From: Desulfovibrionaceae bacterium
GTDB lineage: Bacteria; Desulfobacterota; Desulfovibrionia; Desulfovibrionales; Desulfovibrionaceae
DNA: 5,623 nucleotides
Reading direction: 5' to 3'
Assembly (NCBI GenBank): GCA_900770205.1
Contig: CAAGJV010000408.1
Span: 1 to 5,623, forward strand
Notes under the pieces: model-generated
Databases searched by the model: none
Told to the model about the DNA's origin: nothing
What the model saw: only the letters and a program-made list of their open reading frames with translations
In this document: piece after piece, positions 1-4,616 of the stretch
Numbering within the stretch: position 1 is the first letter of the stretch
Layout: each line of letters starts with the position of its first letter
Translations under genes and position numbers: made by a program

Positions 1-1021
1 AAAGCATGCCTTCCAGGCCTTCTTCGGAATGATCGGCAATATGGAAGCCGCGGCTGGCGGCACGCCCTGCGGCGCTGCCCTTGGCTACATACAGGGGGCG
101 CGTTCCGGCAAAGGCCCGCAGAATACGGTAGCTGCGCAGATTAGGAATAAGCACCTCGCCTATGTCGAGCAGCTTGAGCACGTCTTCCGTGGGCGCCTCG
201 TGGGCATCGGGCCTGTCGGCATGGAAGGAGGTCGTTCCAAGAATGGTGATGGAGCCGTGAGGAACAAAGATATCACCATCGGAACTCTGGTGCAGGCGGT
301 TGATGATGCGGGAGGTAAAGCGGTGGTTGAAGGCAATCAGCGTTCCGCGGTCCGGCTGCACGCCCACTTCCAGGCCAACGAGTTCTACAATCTTCGCCGC
401 CCAGGAACCGGCCGCATTCACCACAAAATCGCAGGCGATGCAGACTTCTTCTCCCGTGACGAGATTTCTTGCACGAACACCCTTGACCCTGCCTCCTTCC
501 TGATCAATGGCAATAACTTCATGATGCGTGAGCATCTCGCCGCCGTAACGCCTGGCAGACATGGCGTTATGCCAGACAAGGCGGAAGCCGTCTACGCTGG
601 AATCCGGCACACGGTATACGGCCTTGATGGTCGGGTCGAGGTTGGGTTCGAGCCTCAGGGCTTCCTTCACGTCTACAGGCTCAGCCTTTATGCCCGCCTT
701 CGCGCAGGATTCCACCCATGGCTTTTCAAATTCCGGATCATCCTGCCGGCTGAGAACAAAAAAGCCTTCGGATTCTTCCACGCATTCACGGCCGATACGC
801 CGGAGGATCATATTTTCTTCAATGCATTCCTTCGCCGCTTCGTTATCTTTAACCGCATAGCGCCCGCCGCTGTGCAGCAACCCGTGAAAGCGGGAACTCG
901 CTCCGGAAGCAATGCCCCCCTGTTCGAGCAGTATCGCCTTGACGCCGCGCATGCTCAGATCACGCAGGATGCCGATCCCTGTTGCGCCGCCGCCGATAAT
1001 AACTACCGTCGTTTTTCTCAC
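1..1021 (-). CDS. glpA: Anaerobic glycerol-3-phosphate dehydrogenase subunit A (GlpA), FAD-dependent; 3' end outside window
   Basis: This is the first 340 codons of a gene that runs off the left edge. GlpA oxidises sn-glycerol 3-phosphate to dihydroxyacetone phosphate with FAD and normally works with GlpB and the Fe-S subunit GlpC, passing electrons to the quinone pool at the membrane. The N-terminus carries a Rossmann FAD motif, VVIIGGGATGIG (residues 6-17), with an acidic residue (E33) at the end of the second strand. It is followed by SSRFHGLLHSGGRYAV (42-57), the substrate/FAD region typical of GlpA and GlpD. Later matches to GlpA include ILGTTS, YRILRAFAGTRPL and GRAASRGFHIADH near the cut end. 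E. coli GlpA has about 540 residues, so the C-terminal third, including any BFD-like [2Fe-2S] domain, is not visible. I chose the GTG at 1021-1019 because a stop codon lies directly upstream in frame and a strong ribosome binding site precedes it. Family assignment is firm. A GlpA-like paralogue of different substrate cannot be excluded without glpB and glpC. Confidence 0.92.
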   Translation of the reverse strand, partial: MRKTTVVIIGGGATGIGILRDLSMRGVKAILLEQGGIASGASSRFHGLLHSGGRYAVKDNEAAKECIEENMILRRIGRECVEESEGFFVLSRQDDPEFEKPWVESCAKAGIKAEPVDVKEALRLEPNLDPTIKAVYRVPDSSVDGFRLVWHNAMSARRYGGEMLTHHEVIAIDQEGGRVKGVRARNLVTGEEVCIACDFVVNAAGSWAAKIVELVGLEVGVQPDRGTLIAFNHRFTSRIINRLHQSSDGDIFVPHGSITILGTTSFHADRPDAHEAPTEDVLKLLDIGEVLIPNLRSYRILRAFAGTRPLYVAKGSAAGRAASRGFHIADHSEEGLEGML

Positions 1022-1025
1022 ACAG

Positions 1026-1032
1026 CCTCCCT
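1026..1032 (-). promoter_or_regulatory. Ribosome binding site of glpA
   Basis: The minus strand reads AGGGAGG here, four bases before the GTG at 1021. No ATG lies nearby in frame, and an in-frame TGA (1024-1022 region) precludes an upstream extension without a new start. The site therefore fixes the GTG start. Confidence 0.7.
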
Positions 1033-1050
1033 TCCCTGTTGCACGAGAAA

Positions 1051-1068
1051 ATTTTCATTAACGAAAAT
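1051..1068. promoter_or_regulatory. Candidate GlpR (DeoR-family) operator
   Basis: The sequence ATTTTCATTAACGAAAAT is an inverted repeat in which eight of nine base pairs match; only A1057/C1062 breaks the symmetry. Its core TTCATTAACGAA (1054-1065) differs at one position from the core of the E. coli GlpR consensus as I recall it, TTCGWTAWCGAA. It lies about 30 bases upstream of the glpA start, downstream of one candidate glpA promoter and overlapping the -10 of a weaker second one. A repressor bound there could block glpA transcription and release it in the presence of glycerol 3-phosphate. The palindrome is seen; the identity of the regulator is inferred. Confidence 0.55.
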
Positions 1069-1106
1069 ATTCAGGAAAAATCATTGAAATACAAACATCG
1101 TTTCTG

Positions 1107-1134
1107 ATTTAACCCCTTATCAAAATTGCGTCAA
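1107..1134 (-). promoter_or_regulatory. Candidate sigma-70 promoter for glpA
   Basis: On the minus strand a TTGACG -35 (1134-1129) is followed after 16 bases by TTAAAT (1112-1107), matching 5/6 and 4/6 consensus bases. Transcription would start near 1100 and leave a leader of about 80 bases containing the palindrome at 1051-1068. A weaker alternative is TTGTAT (1094-1089) with AATATT (1071-1066), 17 bases apart, whose -10 would overlap the palindrome. Confidence 0.45.
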
Positions 1135-1176
1135 GAAAACAAAAAAATTATTTAATAACAATAAGATAAATACAAA

Positions 1177-1210
1177 TTTTCTTTTCTCTTCTCCTCTTGC
1201 CTCTCTTCTC
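1177..1210 (+). other. Polypyrimidine tract in the divergent regulatory region
   Basis: Thirty-three of 34 bases are C or T on the plus strand; the only exception is G1199. The tract sits between the A/T-rich centre of the glpA/HAD intergenic region and the candidate -10 of the HAD gene, and contains its candidate -35. No coding function is visible. It may be simple low-complexity promoter-upstream DNA. Confidence 0.6.
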
Positions 1211-1224
1211 GAAAAAAGTATAAC
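1197..1224 (+). promoter_or_regulatory. Candidate sigma-70 promoter for the HAD-IIA gene
   Basis: TTGCCT (1197-1202) and TATAAC (1219-1224) are separated by 16 bases. The -10 matches five of six consensus bases and the -35 only its TTG. The predicted transcription start, near 1231, is about 30 bases upstream of the start codon, a normal short leader. Confidence 0.5.
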
Positions 1225-1247
1225 ATCACAGGTGGAATTCATTTTTC

Positions 1248-1252
1248 AGGAG
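1248..1252 (+). promoter_or_regulatory. Ribosome binding site deciding the HAD-IIA start
   Basis: AGGAG lies one base before the ATG at 1254 but ten bases before the in-frame ATG at 1263. The first spacing is too short for initiation, so 1263 is the better start even though it shortens the protein by three residues. Confidence 0.6.
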
Positions 1253-1262
1253 TATGGAACGC

Positions 1263-2039
1263 ATGAAAATATCGGAAAAGCGGTGTGTCGTCCTTGATAT
1301 GGACGGTACCGTCTATCTTGGCAACATTCCCATCCCCGGCGCCGTCAGCTTCATCAAGGACAACTGGGAGAAGCTGGACTTTCATTTCCTGAGCAACAAC
1401 ACCTCCAAGGCGCCCGATACCTATGTAAAAAAACTCAACGGCATGGGCATACCCGCCACGCTCGATCTCATTCTTTCCCCCACCACGCCCCTTGTGGATT
1501 TTCTCAAGGAAAACGGCATCCATACGGCATATATTGTCGGCAATCGGGATTTCTGCCGCGATCTTGCCCAGCGCATGCCGGAACTTAAGCAGCAGGAAGA
1601 AGGCGCTCAGGCCGTTATTCTGGCCTACGATACGGAACTCACCTACGAAAAGCTTTCCCGCTCCGCCATCCTTCTGGAAAACCACCCGGAAATTCTTTTC
1701 CTTGCCACGCACCCGGACAAAGTGTGCCCTTCCCCGGAAGGCCCTCTGCCCGATGTCGGCAGCATGATTGCCCTCTACCGCGTGGCCACAGGGCGCGAAC
1801 CGCAGTATATCTTCGGCAATCCGGATCCTGCCGTTCTTCAGCCTCTGCTGAAAAAATACCGCCGTGAAGACATGGTGATGGCCGGAGACAGGCTGAGCAC
1901 CGATAAAAAGCTCGCCGAAAACGCCGGCATAGACTTCATTCTCGTTCTCAGCGGCGAGGCAACGCTGGAAGAGGCCCTTGCGGAAGAAGTGCAGCCCACC
2001 GTTATCGCCGAAGATCTCGGCAAAGCCTGGGAAGAATAA
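1263..2039 (+). CDS. HAD-IIA family sugar/glycerol phosphatase-like hydrolase (NagD/PGP type)
   Basis: This is a 258-residue haloacid-dehalogenase phosphatase with the type IIA (C2) cap, the usual length for NagD and p-nitrophenylphosphatase relatives. Motif I is VVLDMDGTVYLG with nucleophile D12 and general acid/base D14; motif II is LSNNTSK (S44); motif IV is GDRLSTD (D209, D214), which binds Mg2+. The C-terminus has the family's ILVLSGEAT segment. The oddity is motif III: relatives have GKPxP, but this protein has GNPDP, with Asn at residue 186 replacing the Lys that steadies the phosphoaspartate. Known HAD-IIA substrates include UMP, phosphoglycolate and glycerol phosphate, and the residues do not settle which applies. 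It is divergent from glpA and shares its regulatory region, which makes glycerol phosphate an attractive guess. The enzyme should be cytosolic; there is no signal peptide or membrane segment. The start is the ATG at 1263 rather than 1254 (see ribosome binding site). Family is firm, substrate unknown. Confidence 0.9.
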   Translation: MKISEKRCVVLDMDGTVYLGNIPIPGAVSFIKDNWEKLDFHFLSNNTSKAPDTYVKKLNGMGIPATLDLILSPTTPLVDFLKENGIHTAYIVGNRDFCRDLAQRMPELKQQEEGAQAVILAYDTELTYEKLSRSAILLENHPEILFLATHPDKVCPSPEGPLPDVGSMIALYRVATGREPQYIFGNPDPAVLQPLLKKYRREDMVMAGDRLSTDKKLAENAGIDFILVLSGEATLEEALAEEVQPTVIAEDLGKAWEE

Positions 2040-2058
2040 AAAAAGCCTTTCTCTCTGA

Positions 2059-2091
2059 AACAGCCCGTTTTCCCTGCGAAAGCGGGCTGTT
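2059..2091. terminator. Hairpin between convergent genes, likely bidirectional terminator
   Basis: A stem of about 14 base pairs with one G-T pair closes on the five-base loop CCTGC (2073-2077). The outer arms are ACAGCCCG (2060-2067) and CGGGCTGT (2083-2090). It lies 20 bases after the HAD stop and 24 bases after the hydrolase stop on the other strand. Runs of A flank it (2038-2044 and 2099-2108), but neither strand has a T-run directly against the stem, so it is not a textbook intrinsic terminator. Confidence 0.6.
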
Positions 2092-2114
2092 CTGCTGCAA
2101 AAAAAAAAGAGGAA

Positions 2115-3149
2115 TCAGCCCAGAAGCTTTTCGGCCAGAGGCATGAAGTCTGCTGGCCAATACATTTCCGGCCTTGGCTGAGCTTTTTCAGCACGTTCCG
2201 CAGAAGGCACGCAGGCAAGAACGGCATCGGCCCACTGCTGCGGGAAAGAATCGATATCAAGCGCCGCCCCAAGAAGCGCCCCGGCTACAGCGCCGTTGGC
2301 GGCGGCATCACCGCCCTTCTCCACCGTATTTTTCACGCCCGCTCCCGCATCTGCGGCATGGAAGAGCTGCCAGAATCCATTCTGAAGAGCAAGAAGCACA
2401 TGGCTCATATCGCTCTGATAGTCTGCCGGGCGTTCTTTTTGCGCACGCATAAGGCATTCCTGCACGCGCTTTGCTTCCAAGGCCGGTATATCCTCACGCC
2501 AGAGGGGGAGATCTTCCGCCACGGCAAGAGCCGCCTGCCCCATTCCCTGCCGCCACCCGCTTTTTATGCCATAGGCAAGGGCCGAAACATACACGGCGCT
2601 GGCGGCAAGGCACAAGGGGTGAGGGTTCGTAAGCGCAGCCTCTTCCATAGCCAGCGCGGCAAGAGAACGCATGCCCTTGCTCCCGGCCATGGCCTTCATG
2701 TCAACACTTTTGCCATCATCGCAGGGAAGCGCCGTTTCCGGCACAAAACGCACCCCGAATATACCCAGAGGGCTCACCCGCATAAGAGCGCAGTTTGCCT
2801 CGCTTCGCCTGTCTGGCTTGCCGTGGAGAGCCCGGAAAACGGCATGGGAAAAATCCACAGGGTGGCTGGCAAGCCATTTTTTATAGGCCGCAAACACCTG
2901 CCCGGCGTCAAAGTTTCCGTTCTCCGCCAGGTGCCTGGCCAGGGCGAGTGCCATTTCCGAATCATCGGTGGGCTGCCCGGGCAAGGTACGGTAGAGAGGG
3001 CTGCCTTCCAGCTCATCCATTCCCGCAGGGTACAGAGCCCTTACCTTTTCCTCATCCTTGAATTCCACCTGGCTGCCCAGAGAATCCCCGGCAATCTGCC
3101 CCAGCAGGCAGCCCCAGGCCCTGCGTATTTCATCGGCACTTTTTTTCAT
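2115..3149 (-). CDS. ADP-ribosylglycohydrolase (DraG/ARH) family protein with altered metal-binding motif
   Basis: The 344-residue protein belongs to the DraG/ARH family, all-helical enzymes that remove ADP-ribose from proteins or small molecules using two Mg2+ ions. Family landmarks in order: GCLLGQIAGDSLGS (13-26), PTDDSEMALALARHL (60-74) with metal ligands T61, D62 and D63, ALMRVSPLGIFG (121-132), LTNPHPLC (173-180), and a C-terminal GGD...NGAVAGALLGA (279-295). It ends with the MYWPADFMPLAEKLL segment (329-343) seen in one bacterial subgroup. The odd feature is DAAAN at 281-285, where relatives have DTDTN or DADTN: the second Asp and the following Thr, both metal ligands in DraG and ARH3, are Ala. 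It could be a pseudoenzyme, have weak activity, or bind ADP-ribose only. No toxin or ADP-ribosyltransferase partner lies beside it. The upstream ATG at 3227 is rejected: it has no ribosome binding site and falls inside the promoter, whereas 3149 has a good site. The protein appears cytosolic. Confidence 0.88.
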   Translation of the reverse strand: MKKSADEIRRAWGCLLGQIAGDSLGSQVEFKDEEKVRALYPAGMDELEGSPLYRTLPGQPTDDSEMALALARHLAENGNFDAGQVFAAYKKWLASHPVDFSHAVFRALHGKPDRRSEANCALMRVSPLGIFGVRFVPETALPCDDGKSVDMKAMAGSKGMRSLAALAMEEAALTNPHPLCLAASAVYVSALAYGIKSGWRQGMGQAALAVAEDLPLWREDIPALEAKRVQECLMRAQKERPADYQSDMSHVLLALQNGFWQLFHAADAGAGVKNTVEKGGDAAANGAVAGALLGAALDIDSFPQQWADAVLACVPSAERAEKAQPRPEMYWPADFMPLAEKLLG

Positions 3150-3154
3150 CGCTT

Positions 3155-3160
3155 TCCCTT
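3155..3160 (-). promoter_or_regulatory. Ribosome binding site deciding the hydrolase start
   Basis: The minus strand reads AAGGGA, five bases before the ATG at 3149. The competing upstream ATG at 3227 is preceded by ATATCCCT with no Shine-Dalgarno match. Confidence 0.65.
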
Positions 3161-3167
3161 TATTTTT

Positions 3168-3180
3168 ACGGCAACGCCGT
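3168..3180 (-). other. Small hairpin in the hydrolase mRNA leader
   Basis: On the minus strand ACGGC and GCCGT form a five-base-pair stem around a three-base loop, about seven bases upstream of the ribosome binding site. It could affect translation or mRNA stability, but it is short and may be incidental. Confidence 0.3.
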
Positions 3181-3194
3181 TTTTCTGCAGAAAA
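3181..3194. repeat. Perfect 14-bp palindrome, possible operator
   Basis: TTTTCTGCAGAAAA is identical to its own reverse complement. It lies just downstream of the predicted transcription start of the hydrolase gene (near 3210), a position where a dimeric repressor would block elongation. I do not recognise the cognate regulator. Confidence 0.4.
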
Positions 3195-3216
3195 TGCCCC
3201 GTACTCTTTCCGGGCA

Positions 3217-3244
3217 ATTCTATCCATAGGGATATTTTTGTCCA
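3217..3244 (-). promoter_or_regulatory. Sigma-70 type promoter for the ADP-ribosylglycohydrolase gene
   Basis: On the minus strand TGGACA (3244-3239) and TAGAAT (3222-3217) are separated by 16 bases; each matches five of six consensus bases. Transcription would start near 3210, leaving a leader of about 60 bases. The imperfect inverted repeat TATCCATAGGGATA (3221-3234) lies in the spacer. Because the promoter overlaps the ATG at 3227, it also argues for the downstream start at 3149. Confidence 0.55.
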
Positions 3245-3329
3245 GCGCTCTCTTGCCATTCCATGAAAGGAAAGGTACCTATCAAGGCCATCATGCTTTT
3301 TTCGTCAACCCCTTTCCCCTTGCAAAGCC

Positions 3330-4562
3330 ATGACAGAACATTTGCCGGAACTTCTTGCGCCCGCCGGAGGCCGCGAACAGTTTGAAGCCGCGCTTCTCTA
3401 TGGCGCCGATGCCATCTACCTTGGCGGAAATACCCTCTCCCTGCGTGCCAAATGCCGCGGCTTCAGCGATGCAGAGCTTAAAGAGTCGGTATCCGCCGCC
3501 CACAAGGCCGGGGTAAAAGTTTATTACTGCCTTAATGTTCTGCCCTACGATGAACACCTGCCCGCGGTGGAAGAACAGCTGGAACGCCTGCCAGACCTTG
3601 GCGCCGATGCCCTTATTGCCGCCGACCCAGGCGTGATCCGCCTCTCCCGAAAGCTCTGCCCTTCTCTGGAACTGCATCTTTCCACGCAGGCCCATTCCGT
3701 GAATGCCGCAGCTGTGGAGTTCTGGCAGGAAGCCGGCGTGCACCGCATCAATCTGGCGCGGGAACTGGGGCAGAGCTCCATGGAAAAGCTCATCCGCCGC
3801 TTTCCCGATATGGAATTTGAAGTTTTTGTGCATGGAGCCATGTGCCTTTCTCTTTCCGGGCACTGCCTTATCTCTGAATGGGCCAATAAAAGAGCGGCCA
3901 ACCTCGGCCTCTGCACACAGCCATGCCGCTTTGAATACCGCGCCGCCACGCTTACCGTCGAAGAATCCATCCGGAGAGACGGCCCTTTCCTCGACATCAC
4001 GGAAGGAGAAGATTTCAGCGCCTTCTGGGCTCCCATGGACCTGTGTCTCGTCCGCTGGCTACGGGATATTGTAAGCATGGGGCCTGCCGCACTCAAGATA
4101 GAGGGAAGAACAAAGAGCGGTGGCTATGTTGCCCAGGTGACGGATGTCTACAAAACGGCGCTTTCTCTCGCCCGTTCACAGAACGCATCGGCATATTCCC
4201 TTTCTGCAGATGCGTTTATGGAGGAACTCTTCCACACGGCCTCGCGCCCTCTCTGTTCAGGCTTCTTCCTGCCCGAACGCATGGTGGAAAAGCAGCCGCC
4301 CCATTTCATGCCGCGCCCGGTTGTTGCCCGCGTTATTGAACCGGCGGGAAAGGGAGGCTGGAAAATCCAGGTGCGCTCCCCGTGGAATATGGCGGACGAT
4401 GCCATCCTTCTCCTGCCCGGCATGAAGCGCCCTGTTCTGAAATCCGGCTCTTACGCCCTGGAAAACCACAGGGGCGAGAAGTGCGAGCGGCTGAATCCGG
4501 GAACAGAAGCTGTTCTCTACTGCGAAGAAGATCTCATGCCGGGGCTTTACCTGCGCGCATAG
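3330..4562 (+). CDS. trhP: U32 family protein, TrhP/YegQ-like tRNA hydroxylation protein (annotated as U32 peptidase)
   Basis: A 410-residue U32 family protein. It opens with PELLAPAGGREQFEAAL and YGADAIYLGG (6-33), the family's TIM-barrel start. It carries the U32 signature EVFVHGAMCLSLSGHCLIS (164-182), then LCTQPCRFEY (194-203) and LKIEGRTKSGGY (255-266), as in E. coli YegQ. YegQ (TrhP) supports prephenate-dependent 5-hydroxylation of U34 in certain tRNAs; peptidase activity is a historical label. Cysteines C172, C179, C195, C199 and C239 could hold a [4Fe-4S] cluster as in UbiU and UbiV. It is about 40 residues shorter than E. coli YegQ and lacks the large C-terminal extension of RlhA, so TrhP is the closer match; the exact RNA target is inferred. 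A small C-terminal beta domain (about 330-410) is present. The ATG at 3330 fits the conserved N-terminus, but no clear ribosome binding site precedes it, and I found no convincing promoter in the divergent gap. It is transcribed alone. Confidence 0.9.
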   Translation: MTEHLPELLAPAGGREQFEAALLYGADAIYLGGNTLSLRAKCRGFSDAELKESVSAAHKAGVKVYYCLNVLPYDEHLPAVEEQLERLPDLGADALIAADPGVIRLSRKLCPSLELHLSTQAHSVNAAAVEFWQEAGVHRINLARELGQSSMEKLIRRFPDMEFEVFVHGAMCLSLSGHCLISEWANKRAANLGLCTQPCRFEYRAATLTVEESIRRDGPFLDITEGEDFSAFWAPMDLCLVRWLRDIVSMGPAALKIEGRTKSGGYVAQVTDVYKTALSLARSQNASAYSLSADAFMEELFHTASRPLCSGFFLPERMVEKQPPHFMPRPVVARVIEPAGKGGWKIQVRSPWNMADDAILLLPGMKRPVLKSGSYALENHRGEKCERLNPGTEAVLYCEEDLMPGLYLRA

Positions 4563-4566
4563 GACT

Positions 4567-4616
4567 TGCCCGAAAAGGCACCGCTGCACTCTCAGCACTG
4601 CCGGCGGCTTCGGGCA
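4567..4616. terminator. Weak candidate terminator between convergent genes
   Basis: The eight-base arms TGCCCGAA (4567-4574) and TTCGGGCA (4609-4616) can pair across a long partly structured loop that includes CCGC/GCGG. The structure begins five bases after the U32 stop and overlaps the last codons of the kinase gene. The long loop and lack of a strong T-run make this a tentative call. Confidence 0.25.

Noticed and set aside
29..1087. A 352-codon open frame on the plus strand opposite glpA.
   Set aside because: The minus strand here encodes a clear GlpA with continuous family motifs. The opposite frame is an antisense shadow of a GC-biased gene, its translation resembles no family I know, and it has no plausible ribosome binding site.
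1113..1175. A possible IHF site or origin-like element in the AT-rich part of the glpA/HAD gap.
   Set aside because: TATCAA at 1119-1124 is not followed by the spaced TTR needed for IHF, and there are no DnaA boxes or iterated repeats. It is simply an AT-rich promoter region.
3150..3227. A 26-residue N-terminal extension of the hydrolase from the ATG at 3227.
   Set aside because: No ribosome binding site precedes it, the extension is basic and unlike the family N-terminus, and the best promoter places the transcription start downstream of this ATG.
2358..3266. A 302-codon open frame on the plus strand opposite the ADP-ribosylglycohydrolase gene.
   Set aside because: It is antisense to a gene with unmistakable family motifs. 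It runs through that gene's promoter and leader, and its predicted protein is rich in His, Arg and Pro as expected of an antisense frame.
3263..3385. A 40-codon plus-strand frame overlapping the start of the U32 gene, considered as a leader peptide.
   Set aside because: Its own ATG lacks a ribosome binding site, and it stops more than 50 bases inside the U32 gene, so it would not give ordinary translational coupling. No attenuator-like structure follows.
2115..4562. The hydrolase and U32 protein as a paired ADP-ribosylation or tRNA-modification defence module.
   Set aside because: They are divergent, separated by about 180 bases, and no ADP-ribosyltransferase, toxin, nuclease or mobile-element gene is present. 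The U32 protein looks like a housekeeping TrhP-type protein.
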